Positions 34,814 to 47,821 of a stretch of 64,000 bases of DNA are shown piece by piece. Under the pieces are notes generated by a model. The model worked only from the letters and a program-made list of their open reading frames with translations, had not been told where the DNA came from and ran no database searches. Position 1 is the first letter of the stretch; every line of letters starts with the position of its first letter. This DNA is from Lingula anatina (lineage: Eukaryota > Brachiopoda > Lingulata > Lingulida > Lingulidae), in assembly GCF_001039355.2 (NCBI RefSeq), contig NW_019774225.1, positions 197,943-261,942 on the forward strand, written 5' to 3'. The translations under genes and the position numbers were made by a program.

Positions 34814-37800
34814 ATGATGGGACTAATGGATATCTCCCAAACCACCTCGGTGCTGGTGGTGTTCATCATCACGTTCCTCGTGGTATGGTTATGGAGAAGA
34901 AGAGAGAAGGTAGGATGTTAACTGAATTCAAACAGTGAGAGAGAGATGTAGAGATCTACCAGTATTGGATATAGATTAATTATTAATTATTAATAATTAT
35001 TTATTAATTATTAATAATTATTAATTTACTGCGAATGGATCACTAATGTGAAGGCTTCATTGGAAATATTCAGGATTTTGGCAATTTGATTTGCGTTCTT
35101 TCTTTATGCTTAAAGTTATGTACGGACTTGAAATGTTTAGGATATGTCTAAATAAGCTAGAATTTGGCGGTGATTCATTGATAATTAGTTGATTCGAAAA
35201 TATATTAATTGTTTAATGATTAAGAAGTAATGATAACTGTAATTAAGCTTATTAATCATTAAATTTGCGATTCATTTTACGAGTATTGAGTATAATTAGT
35301 GAATTAATAGATAATTAATAATGACAATTGGGCTGCCTTTTCGATGGTATGCGCTCTCTGAGTGCATTAGTGCATTTCTATTAATAAATTAATTTATTTA
35401 CTTATTTATGTATTTATTTTCAAGCCTAAATATAACATGCCACGCAAGCAATTCTGGATCCCCTTCAGTGAACTCCTGGGTAGTTTCGCAGACACGGACA
35501 GTTTGCTAAAGAAAATAGGTGGCAACCAACCTATCACAAGGTTCCAAAACGGATTCACTGGGCCTGAAAACTTTCTTCTGACCACCTACAAGGGTATCCA
35601 TGAAGCTTTCATCAAGAATGGGCATTTATTAACCGGCAGGCCTACCAAATTCTTTTGGACGGAATGGAACACGCATCATGGTAAGTAAAACGTGTAGACC
35701 CCAAAGGTGCGTTTGAACATTTATTTTTGTCAAGCCGGAATCAGATATGGGTGGTCTTTTGATTCAATAATGACAACTTCGTGCGGTGAGTTTTAAGGCT
35801 GATGGTGATTGGTAAGGGATGCTTCCTACAAGGTTTTCCTCGATTTTTTTTACTGGAAAAAAGGATCTTTCCTAAATCCAATGTTGAACACCGATACATG
35901 CCATAGAAACCCAGAGGTGTGATTGCTATGTAATCTTTGTTCGAACATATCATTCCAGAACAAGTATATAAATCAAAGTTAAGGTTCTCTGTCAAAGCCA
36001 TTGCAAACTATGACCAAACCTTCTATCCTATCAGACACAGGTGTTGTACATGGTATCTTCAACTCTTGGGGAGATCTGTGGAAACAACAGCGTAGATTTG
36101 CCCTGATGACTTTACGCGACTTTGGACTGGGGAAGACCTCCATCTCGGAAATGATCCAGGAAGAGATAGGATATCTTGTCGATGAGTTCCAGAAATTTGA
36201 AGGCAAAGCTGTGGATCCTCGGAACCTTTTGATGCCTGCCATATCCAATGTTACCAATTCCCTAGTGTTTGGGGAAAGGTGAGAGTTACAAACCATATCC
36301 AGTTCGCTCTGCATTGATTGAAACCTTTTTGCATGTACCAGTTGCAGGGATGAGACCATTTGGATCTCGCGCCCCCACCCCCTTCTCCTGTTAACCCCCC
36401 CTGAAATTATCCAATGTGTAGAAAATAACTTCAAATGATAAGAAATGGATATTTCATTCATTTTTATGCCCCAGAATGTGGCATTCCCTATCAAGGTCGG
36501 AAATATAATTTAAGAATTATTGTGTGTGTACTGGTAATTCACGTTACGTTAATAACATATAAAAGAAAGCTGTGTATAACTGTTTTATGGCATCTGCCTT
36601 TTTGAGACTTGGAAATTATATCTTGATAATAATAATTTAATTTTAATTACGATCAAATGTACCATATTAGTTCAGCCCAAATAACAAGACTGTTGGGTAT
36701 AAGCATTGAGAGTTATTGCTCGGACAGTATTTATAGTGAATATGTCATTGTATGTTTTCCATTTTCAGATTTCAATATGATGATCCAAAGTTCCAGCAGA
36801 TCATGAAGAATATGATGGACCAATTCAAATATTTCTTGTACGAAGTATCAGTTTGTTGTACTTATTAGTGATGCTCAGCTGAATATTTGTATTTTAGATT
36901 ATTTGCTGTCTAGCTTATTGACTGTAGCTGTTATTGATAATACTTGGAGATGTCAATATAATCTCGTGGCATGATATCAACCTTCCTTTTTAAAAAGTTT
37001 GTGGAGATGGTTGACTCTAACCTGCATCAATTCATAGGTCTTTAATTTATTATATCACAGGAAATGATGTTTTTGAAAATAATCTGGAAAAAAAACAGTC
37101 TCGTGACTGAAAATTAATCGGGGTTTTGATGAATTTAGAATAGCAGCAAGGCAAAGAATAGCAACTAAGAGAATTTTTCCACTGGTATTTTTGTTCGTTT
37201 CTTTTCTCTTCTTAGTTATAAAGAATTGTAGTATTTTTCCTCAACAATACGCATTCACCATTGTTAAGCGTGTTACATTTGTATTGCTTTTTAATACGAA
37301 ATTCCCGCCCCATGGGGCTTTTGCGATTTTGGCTAACATTTTATTCTGGTATGATGTCATGCAGTGTCGGAGGGTTATCTTAGATGAGTTCCATGAATTT
37401 TGCCACTACCTATCAACCATCATAGGTTACAGACCTATTTTGCTTTATTTCAGACTGGCACAAAATGCAGTTGTGTATCCATTTTTAAGATACATCCCTG
37501 GAGATCCTTTTAAACTTCACTACACTTTTAAACACATGGGGATTTCACGGAAGTTTCTCCAAGAAAGAATCCAGAAACATATGGCAGAATATGACCCGGA
37601 CAACATACAGTGCTTCACGGATGCCTACATCAAGGCTTTGAAGGCTGAGAAAGACAAAGAGGGAACGTATTTCACTGGTAAGAAGAAGAAGAAAGGGAAT
37701 AATGAATGCCTCTTAGTGTTTTGATATCTTCCTTATCTTTGACACACAAGTCTTAAAAACTCAAAAGTGCTAGCATGTACCAGTAGTGGTCTCGTTCTGG

Positions 37801-38926
37801 CTCCATTATGATTTCCCTAACCAATGGTCTTTTATTTTGGGAACAAAAACGTCGGCTTTTATGGTAAGTTAAAGCTTACCCTGAAGAGGCCCAGTTGATC
37901 TGAAAGATCTTCAAAATATTCAGTGTTTTTTTACGTTTATACTAGTATACTGCGCACGAAAGGAATTTTTAATTTCTCATAAATATTTATATATTTAATT
38001 TGGTTTATGACAGAATTCCAACTGTTGACAACGGTGGAAGAATTATTTTTTGCGGGCATGGACACTACGGTAGCCACTCTCAGATGGGCACTGCTTTTAT
38101 TGATTCTGTATCCGGACTTGCAGAAAAAGGTAATGTCAATTTAAGGTATTATATGTGAGCTATTCAAGCCAAATCTATTTTCTAGTGCAATAAATAAAAT
38201 TGTCATACTTGTGAATCACTGATCCACTCGTCCCTTGGATTAGTTGGTTTGAAATATTTTATTTTAAAAATAGCTTAGTAATCCATTAAGTGATCCATTA
38301 AAGGCGCCAGCATGCTCTCCAGAAAGAAATGTTGCCATCAGGAGCTTTTGATTAATGGGTATTTTTTATCGTTTAATGTCTGAATTACAAATGTGAGTTG
38401 TTTTGCTGGATTTTAAGACACTGATCTATGGCTTTGGACATTTTCAAACGTGTAATACAGGGGCGGACCCAAAGATATTTTCTGAGAGTCTTCCAAATTA
38501 TTTTCGTTGATCCATCCACCATTTTGACCGTCTTCCGACAGAAAAAATTAGATACCCGTCAATGTAAACTTGAAATCTGACAGTCTTCCTGAAGACCCCG
38601 AAGACGGCCTAAATCCCCCCCTGTGTAAGAAAACCATCAAAGAAAATGCCTCGTTTTTGCGAATTACTTCAAATTTGATAGTCTCCCTCTTAATCGCAGT
38701 CAGTTTAGTTTAAAATAAATATTAAATACATTTTATTACACCCTTTTCTTCTGAAGGTTCATGATGAACTTGACAGCGTGATAGGTTCCCGCCGTGTCTC
38801 GATGGAGGACCGTGCCTCCTTGCCCTATACGGAGGCAACACTGCTGGAGATACAGCGCTTTGGGTGTATCGTCCCTATTGTGGGCCATTGTACCACCGAC
38901 GATGTGGAGATATTGGTATGGCAGCA

Positions 38927-38962
<36 letters not shown>

Positions 38963-40609
38963 AAAATATATTTTTCAAAAATATTGTTCAAAAGTTTAAT
39001 GGATTTAAATAATACTTTGAGTACTATATATTGTTATTGTGACTGGTTCAATGTCACCAACTCTCTTTTTTCAGGGCTATACCCTCCCCGCAGGCTCAAC
39101 CGTAACTGCATGTTTTGTATCTGTCTTTTTTGATGAGGAAATTTGGAACAACCCAGATAAGTTTGACCCAGCAAGATTTTTGGACGAAAATGGAAAGTTG
39201 GGGAAAATTCCAGATTGCCTGACACCATTCTCTCTTGGTAGGTGTTTCGTTTGATTCAGTCTTGATTCAAACTATAAATGTTCTGCACGAAACATTTCTG
39301 TATACATACGTAAGTAAGCTCAGTCACAACTTCTATTTCCTCTCACCAATATCTGCCCATATCCGAGTTCAGTAGTCGATTCTTACCCACAGGTTCTTAG
39401 ATCCAGATGAAACACTAAAATGACTTGTGTCTTGTACACGTGCCGGTGTAACGAAACTGAGGGTCCGTGTAACAGAAAGTCCGCCCTCCATTTATACCCC
39501 GTTCACACTACAATCTGAAATATTCGAATTTTTGCAATGCAAATTACGGGTGAAAAATCCGATTCGGTTGTATGGCCACACACAGCAAAGGGAAAACCGA
39601 ATCGTGCACTGAAAATTCAGGTGGAGGTTCCGGTTTGAAGAATCGCGCAAGCGCAGAACCCATGAAAACAAAAATATGGCGCCAATCATTGCTCTTCTCG
39701 CACTCAGTTTTTTTTTCTCGTGTGTTTGTTTTTGGAACATCAAATTTAACTCAAAAGTCGTCAAAAGGAAGATTTAAGTAAGATCTGGAAGAATTTGACA
39801 GATACAAGAAGGAGAATAGCTGGGTTTCGATGGAGAGTGTGGGTCCATTGACCTGGCATGTTGCTTTTCTTTCCCGCGAGATTTGCTAGTGCATGCGCAG
39901 TGCGATCTAAACAGGTGGCCCTTCCGGTAAAGTAACCGAACCGCTGGAGAGAATCCAGCTCGCTAGTAGGATTGTTGGAAACCGGTTTACAAAAATCCTC
40001 ATGCGTTCAGACTACCGCAATAATTCGAATCTTGACCTAATTCGCTATTTAACCGGTTAAATGACTGCAGTGTGAACGGGGTATTTGTTATAATGATAAG
40101 GGTTAGCCTCTGTCTCGTACCTGTAGGCGAATGTCACCTGTACAAAGTAATGGGGAACGGACTATGGTTCATAGAGGACTACCACTTTTGTCACATCAGC
40201 AATGACGAGACTAAAGGGGAGAAATAAAATGAAATTTTAAGCAATTTGTGATGTCAGATTAGGATTTTCTGTAAACCATAAAAAAGATATTTGCCTCCGT
40301 CATCATTTTCCCTTTATTATATTTATTTTATGTCTCACAGAAACATTAACGACTGTCTTAAATGTTCTCGTAAAATGTTTTTTTTTTTTTTTACTTTTTC
40401 GTGCTCTATTATTCGTCTTCCTTACAGGCCGCCGTGTGTGTCTGGGGGAGTCCCTTGCAAAGATGGAACTATTCCTGTTCTTCACCAACTTGCTTCAGCA
40501 ATTCTCGTTTACGATACCCGCCGGGGAAGAGAAACCGAGCCTCAAGTCCCAGTGGTCAATCGTGCGGTCTCCACGACCTTTTAGGGTCGAAGTGCACAGG
40601 AGGCGCTGA
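34814..40609 (+). CDS. cytochrome P450, CYP2-like, copy 2 of 3
   Basis: Nine exons: 34814-34909, 35425-35680, 36041-36278, 36769-36837, 37454-37677, 38014-38129, 38757-38915, 39075-39237, 40428-40609, giving 500 aa. Exon lengths and phases equal those of copy 1. It begins MMGLMDIS with an N-terminal anchor ([12 protein letters not shown]). Motifs: WKQQRR, I-helix [19 protein letters not shown], heme loop SLGRRVCLG (Cys codon 40439-40441). The I-helix has Met where copies 1 and 3 have Thr, next to the oxygen-activating Asp-Thr. Exon 8 ends [12 protein letters not shown] as in the other copies. Expected to be an ER-bound mono-oxygenase; the substrate is unknown. The start follows TTTTACAG, consistent with an untranslated upstream exon. 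Confidence 0.93.
38458..38623 (+). mobile_element. hAT-type MITE in P450-2 intron 6
   Basis: CAGGGGCGGACCCAAAGATA at the left, CGGCCTAAATCCCCCCCTG at the right. The interior includes GACCGTCTTCCGACAGAAAA. It is the longest of the three copies in the window. Confidence 0.8.
39440..40200. mobile_element. ACCGGTGTGACAG MITE split by a second element
   Basis: GCCGGTGTAACGAAACTGAG and CAGAAAGTCCGCCCTCCATT at the left resume at the right with GGCGAATGTCACCTGTACAA and end near TTTTGTCACATCAGC. The family hallmark is therefore interrupted by the insertion at 39495-40083. In P450-2 intron 8. Confidence 0.7.
39495..40083. mobile_element. 589-bp element with TACCCCGTTCACACT ends, nested
   Basis: The left end is TACCCCGTTCACACTACA. 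The right end, read inward, is TACCCCGTTCACACTGCAGT. It contains AATTCGAATC and AACCGGTT motifs repeated in mirror orientation near each end (TATTCGAATTTTTGC and TAATTCGAATCTTG). No transposase frame is convincing. Confidence 0.75.
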
Positions 40610-41667
40610 TGCGCGGGCACTTGTCTGTGCATATCGATGAATAGGAGTTATCCCAAAAGTTAATCTTAAGCTGTGCAGAATATTCAAATGTAATTATGTC
40701 CACACTATATGCTTGGCATCACGCACGAATTCCTTTTATGCTAGATTCGCCACTTTTATATTAAAAAGTCACAGAACGTTTACCTTTATTAACACTAGGT
40801 TTTAACGTAGGCCTTATGATGAATACGTAAGACGGCAATAAGCCTTAAGCAGGTGTTCTGAAGCCATAAAATAGGGTCGTAGGCTGAATTATGTTTGTGG
40901 AAACCCGCTAAAATCTATAATATAAACATAACACGACTGCAATTTATTTGCTCCGCCTGTGAAACTCTTGAAGAATGAAGAAAATGTAAGACACTTCTGC
41001 TGTGCTGGGAGAAAGGAAATTACTTACACTTTGTTAATTCCCGTCAAACAAAAATTTCTTTTCCAAATAATTTAAGGGGGAAAGAGGACCCCCCCCCTGT
41101 TGAAGCTTATGAACATGAGTTCTAGATAGAGGTGTAATATTATTTATATTTCTTTTCATTAATCACTTGCCATAATAAGGCTATTGGTATAGCAGTAAGT
41201 GATGTATCTTGCCTGATTATATCTTGCCAAAACGCCATGTATGTTCTTTATGTTTATTATTGTTGTTGTTGTCGTTGTCAAGAGGACCCCCCCCCCATAT
41301 TAAAGCCTATGAACATGGCTTCTAGATACAGGTGTATATATATTTTTATATTTCTTTTCTTTAATCATACCAACCTAGATGTCTGTTTGAACATGTAGGA
41401 TAATTATAATTAGCGCAAACAACAACTACTACTTAAATGTCTTATATATTTTACATTTGGGAATAAAGCTTAATTTTTAAAGACCTTACTGTATGGCTTT
41501 AGTTTACGGATGAATTCGGTTCGCAAGAACCCTAATTTTAAGAGTGTATTAGGAAGGCTGGGAGCTACATGTAGGGGTTAGGGAAGAGGCCTACTTGACT
41601 AATCGCTTTTCGGTCGTTTTTTATATCAAAACAGGCTGTTGTATCTTTCTCAAACGTTTTTAAGATC
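40610..41667. repeat. intergenic between P450-2 and P450-3; local duplication
   Basis: AGAGGACC followed by a C run, then AAGCTTATGAACATG and TTCTAGATA, occurs at 41091-41180 and again, slightly diverged, at 41279-41370: a duplicated unit about 190 bases apart. An AATAAA at 41462-41467 is far from the P450-2 stop. No gene. Confidence 0.55.
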
Positions 41668-42190
41668 AATACAGCAGCATAGCAACGGTGAAACTCTGCA
41701 CTGGTGTTAAATTTCCAAATAAGGCAATGCATAGTACGTTAGTAGGTCAAGGTCAATACAGCAGCATAGCAACGATCAAATTCTGCACTTTCGCAAAATT
41801 TCCAAATTAGGCAATGTATATTATAAATACGTTAGTAGGCCTGTACAAACCTTGCTATCGCCTCCGTGCTGTTGTCAGATCTAAAAATAGACGTGACCTA
41901 CTTTATAAGTGACTGCACGCATTTGACAGCTCGACTATAGCCAAGGAATACANGTCCAAATAAGGCAATGCATAGTACGTTAGTAGGTCAAGGTCAATAC
42001 AGCAGCATAGCAACGATCAAATTCTGCACTTTCGAAAAATTTCCAAATAAGGCAATGTATATTATACGTTAGTAGGCCTGTACAAACCTTGCTATCGCCT
42101 CCGTGCTGTTGTCAGATCTAAAAATAGACGTGACCTACTTTATAAGTGACTGCACGCATTTGACAGCTCGACTATAGCCAAGGAATACAG
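41668..42190. repeat. tandem repeat plus unmerged overlap at single N 41953
   Basis: TCAATACAGCAGCATAGCAA units of about 93 bases repeat in tandem from 41668. The block 41712-41952 then recurs after the N at 41954-42190 with small differences. The second effect is like the joins at 27168 and 31195. Confidence 0.75.
42131..42141 (-). promoter_or_regulatory. ROR/REV-ERB-like site upstream of P450-3
   Basis: The minus strand reads AAAGTAGGTCA, consensus WAWNTRGGTCA, within CTAAAAATAGACGTGACCTA, the counterpart of the segments upstream of the other P450 genes. It is duplicated at 41894-41904 by the assembly overlap, and lies 1.3 kb before the start codon. Confidence 0.42.
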
Positions 42191-43469
42191 GTAGGCTACG
42201 AAACATCGACGACAGGTTCGTAATGACAATATTTTTATGCTTTATAGGCACCACATGCGCTGGGGTAAATGCACAATATCGTTATGCCTTTGTTGATCTA
42301 ATAACATCTATAAGTCATGGCCTTTCAGCCATATTTTATAAGACTGGCAATGTGAGTACAAAATGTCGCCATTAAGACATGTACATGTGCAATGTTTATT
42401 TCAAGATGTCAGAGACTTAACCCATGTCGTCAAATTTCATCCAATATTAGCCATGGGGTCTGAATCGATGGTGAAAAGAATAGGAAGCGTAGACTAAGAT
42501 TCGAGAGAAATGCCCGTTCGACCGGAACAGGTCCACTTAAAGTGAAAACGCGATCATCAGCTGATAAAGATCAGACATAGGCCTATGTAGGTAGTAAATA
42601 GAAATGGCGTAGAAGTGGGGTGTGGCTCGGGTGTCGGGGGAAATGCATACTTGGTCGGAAAATTAATGCACACTGCTGAAAATTACATAATCTAGGTTTT
42701 ATGCCATTTTTCCAAGATCCATTAACGAGGGGTAAAACATTCACAATCAAGTAACTGGGTGTGGTAGGCCTACTCCCCCCTTAATTAGCTTCTCCACGTG
42801 CTCCCTATGTTTTAATATAAACGGTAGTGACTGAAAAAAAGGACTTTGGGCTGATCCTCCCCATTGCAGGTCTCAAGCCTACCAATTGAGACTAGTCATT
42901 TCGTTATTTACATGTTCATTCTGATAACATGTTTGATAACAAGCATCGTCTAGGCCTACATTCTTTCTCTAGTTGCTGAGGTCCCAGCGAGAGGGAGGCT
43001 TACAGTGTATGACCTACATGTGTTTTTCACAAGATTATAGTGTTATCACAATTATTATTATTACTTCTATATAATCATAATTAATTCATTATTTACTATA
43101 ATTTATGATAACGAATTATATATTATTTTTATATTATTATAATTAATTCATGAATTTACGATTAATTAAATTTTATTAAATAAATTAAAAGCACATAATG
43201 CTGTGGCGACGTGCCACCTGCTTTGAATTTATTTTGTATATATAATTATTGTAGAAATAAATCTGTTAAAAAACACACGAATTAACCAAGACACCGCACA
43301 CTTATTTTGCACCAACAGAGCGATAGCTAGCAATAACTTTCATCCGCTCTGGTAGTGGTGGTTAATTTGGGGAGGGGGTTAATGTGGGTGTTGGTGCTAA
43401 AAGATCTGCAGGTAGTGTTAGTAAACGCCTAAGCCATTTATATGATTTGCATTTGATTTTCTTTTGAAG

Positions 43470-43652
43470 ATGGTTGCAATAATGGATATCTCCCCAACCA
43501 CTTCAATGCTGTTGGTTTTCGTCATCACATTCCTCGTGGTTTGGCTGTGGAGAAGGAAAGAAAAGGTATGATGATTACTGAAGAGGAAACAGTTTATTCT
43601 CCAATGGTAGTTGAACCATCCCTTCTTTCATCAGTTATAACGCAGATAGAGG

Positions 43653-43683
<31 letters not shown>

Positions 43684-45257
43684 AGAGAGGAGGGGTGAGA
43701 GGGAGTAAGGGAGAGAGAATTCCACAGTACGAGTTGAAAAGTACAGGCTGCGCGTGCTCTTTTTCGCGTATGTGTATGCTGTGAATAGTCTACATATGAT
43801 TCTCTACTCGAACCGTAGTTTGAATAAGTTTTTTTATTTATTTTCAAGCCGAGAGCAAACCTTCCACCCAACAAGTGGTTCCCCTTCAGTGAGTTCTTAG
43901 GTCTGTTTGCGGAGCTGGATGAATTTTTGAAGAACGTGCCCAAGAGCAAACCTCTCACATATTTCTGCAACAGATTTACAGGAGATAGCGTCTTCATTTT
44001 TCACAACCACGAGCTCATCCACGAAGCTTTCGTCAAGAAAGGGAATTCATTTTTGGGAAGACCAGGACCTTATTTAGGGAAGGAATGGGCTACACTGAAC
44101 GGTTAGTTAAAAGCGTGGAGGACAAAAGATGCGTTTGGGATTGAGATTTTTTTTTTTTTTTTACTTTGAATACCAACGATGACACAGACAATATTGTCTA
44201 GAACGTGAACTACCAGAATTATTTTTATGTTAAGTAGGGCTAGTATGACATGACGGTGGTCCCCGACGAACCGTGGTCCAATTTCCATTACTTTATAAGC
44301 ATTTGCTTCCTTTACTAGGGCGCTAATATCAGTTCCCTAAACCAGGTTCAAGTATTGATTTTTCATTAGATATTCACAGATATTTCTCGGCTTTGACAAG
44401 ATACGTTTTTGGACTGTGTTCCATTTGGTATTTTTTCACAGAGGTCCAGCAAAATGTTTTGCATAGAAGTGGCATTATCATTCGACTCAACAACTATTTG
44501 CTAGCCCTCACACTTCTTAATATCGTTATTTTGTATTACGTAATCTAATGGGCCCGGACTTCCATTCCTAGGACTAAAATCATTGGTACACAAGTATCTG
44601 TTTTGGAAAGGAAAGTCTTTTCTCATAAACCAGGATTCTTGTCCGTTTTGGCCCAAAACTGAGAGATTATGTGCTCGTTTCTTAGCACAAAGAGGTTATG
44701 TTTAGAATCGTACTTTCAAATGGGATTTATAATCATAATTTTAAAAATAGTAATTGTCACATGATGACATAACTTTAGGTGCAATGTACACCCAAAACGC
44801 GCCTTAAAGTCATAGACGCCTTAGCTACATGTTCGTCGTCTACACGGAACAGGTACTAGATTCAGTTCCAAACTGTTAACAAATTCTTTATCCTATCTCA
44901 CAAAGGTGTGGCCCATGGCATTGCAAACGCTTCAGGTGATCTGTGGAAACAACAACGGAGATTTGCCCTGATGACTTTACGTGACTTTGGACTGGGGAAG
45001 ACCTCCATCACGGAGAAGATTCACGAAGAGATAGGATATCTTCTTGATGAATTTCAGAAATATGACGGCAAGGCTGTAGATCCGCAATACCTTTTGATGC
45101 CTGCAATATCCAATGTTACCAATTCCATCGTGTTTGGAGATAGGTGAGAGTCACGAACCCCATTCAGCTATGCATACATGAGAACCGTTTTACTAATTCC
45201 ATAGATGAGGCCAGATTGGCATTTTAAGCAATGCATTAATATATTTGTGTTAATTCC

Positions 45258-45323
<66 letters not shown>

Positions 45324-45975
45324 CCCACCATCTTAAACATTTTAACAGTTTTAACATTGTAACAAATCGTGTCCTTAAGTGAACATAATATATAAAGTAA
45401 AGCAAATATAGAAAGTAAAAATATAGAAAGTAAAAAAAAATATATATAGAAAGTAAAATTGTGTTGAATGCACGAGTTATTTTTATATTACTATTTTAAA
45501 GCAATGAAGGTTAAATGTATTTACAAACAATACAATGTCCTGTTGGCAAAATATTAATTTACATTTGTTGATATTGTTTATACGATGGGCCAAAAATGTA
45601 CAGCTGAATTTAATTTTGACTTTTTTCAGATTTCAATTCGACGATCCAAAATTCCAACAGATTCTCAAGAACATTGGGGAACAGTTTAGATATATAATGT
45701 ATATAACGTTCATAACATTATTTCATACACATAATATCATACCTTCAATTTATCAACATTAGACATCTACAATGTCAAAACTAATTGTTCATCAAGTAGA
45801 CAGTAGTAACAAGTCGCTCTAAATTAATGGTGTCCAGCAGTTCGACGTATTCGACATGGAATATTTTTGCAATTTTCTTGTCTCACAAGCCAAGAGTAGG
45901 TAAAACTGGTGGCTTCACAAAAGAACTCAAGACCAAATTGTTTGGTTTACTTCCATTCAGGACATGTGACTCCAC

Positions 45976-46022
<47 letters not shown>

Positions 46023-47788
46023 GCAATATATTGTGAAACCGTGTTCTTGACAATGGCCTAGATAGAGATCTAGGCCACAGGTCTGTGTAATCTTTCTTTT
46101 TCATCTTCTTGGTGACAGAATTATTTTACCATATTTCAGGAGGGCACAAATTACACTCACTTATCCGATTTTGAGATACGTTCCTGGGGACCCATTTAAA
46201 GTCCACTACTCTCTTAAACGCCTGGGAATTACACGGAAATTCCTTCAAGAGAGGATCCAGAAACATATGGCAGAATACGACCCGGATAACATACAATGCT
46301 TCACGGATGCCTACATCAAGGCTTTAAAGGCCGAGAAAGACAAAGAGGGAACCTATTTCACAGGTAGGAAAAACTCTTTTTTTTAATACCATATTTTACG
46401 TTAATGTGATCCGAGCTTAAACCGGAACAAGAGCAGCCTTTTTAAATATACAATCGTTGCTACTTGGAGAATATGTACGTCATCAGTAATTGATTGAAAT
46501 TTACTGTCACAATTTTCCATCAAAGATCTACATGTGCAAGCCTATAATTTCGGGCGCAAAAGGTCTGTCACCTTTTTAAAAGCCTGCTTCTCTTTTTATG
46601 TGTTTCAGAATTCCAATTGTTGACGATATTAGAAGAGCTGTTTACAGCTGGCACAGACACTACCGTGACCACTCTCAGATGGGGACTGCTCTTATTGATT
46701 CTTAATCCAGACGTACAGGAAAAGGTGGCTGTAACACTATTTTGTATACAGATCTGTGCATATGTACTAAATGCTGGTATATGTACTGTGCATATATTTA
46801 TATATGTTTTGATTATCTGCGTCTATCCGTGCCGTAGCCCTCGTTGTTCAAACACCACTTTACTCCCAACCCGTATTTTTCTTTTACTTTAGATAAAATG
46901 AGTTTTGCTTGACTTAAAAAAAGCAGACTTCGTAAATTGGCGGCCATTTTTTTCGAAAGACATTCATTTCATTTCACAGATTTGTTGTGAATGATGTAAT
47001 AATTGTAATAAACACCAAAAGTTTCAATAACCAATCTTTCAAAACATTCATTGCAAACTTTTAGGCAATATTTCAGGTAAAAATCTATACAAATGACCTT
47101 TGCCTGACCTTTGACCCTAAGCCAATGACCTTTGGTGAATAATTCTTATCAAATAAGCTTATCTTTTAAACAAGAAGGTCTTTGTCTCTAAGTCTGGATA
47201 TATTTCAAAGTCTTAACCCCATTTATTCCAGCAAAAATACTCCTAAAAAATAAAGACCCCCTTTACCTATAGAGACTTAACATATTGGCGGCCATCTTGG
47301 AAAACTGCCCTGAAAACCATTTTCCACTACTTAGATTTTTCTAGATTTTTAATATGTTAAAATTTGGATATTTAGCTTTCTAAAAAACATCATTACAATT
47401 TTTTTGCAATTAGTCCTGGGGTAGGCCATTTTTTTCGCTCAGTTTACTAGTCTATTTTATATACAGACTGAATGTGTCTGTATATATCTGTTTCGTTTTA
47501 CTTGCAAACTTTCAAAATACATTTTATTATACTTATCTTTTGTGAAGGTTCACGATGAACTTGACAGTGTGATAGGTGCCCGCCGTGTCTCCATGGAGGA
47601 CCGTGCCTCCTTGCCCTATACGGAAGCCACACTGCTGGAGATACAGCGCCTTGGGTGTGTCATTCCCATGGCGGGACACAGTAATACGGAGGACGTTGAG
47701 ATGATGGTATTGGAATATCATATGTAAACAAAAATAAATAAATAAGCCTAATACCAGCTTCTGAAAGGATAATCAATAATTTGATTCT

Positions 47789-47821
<33 letters not shown>

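Noticed and set aside
43635-43997. 120-residue minus-strand frame over P450-3 exon 2
   Set aside because: Antisense shadow; much of it translates a GA microsatellite as Ser-Leu repeats.
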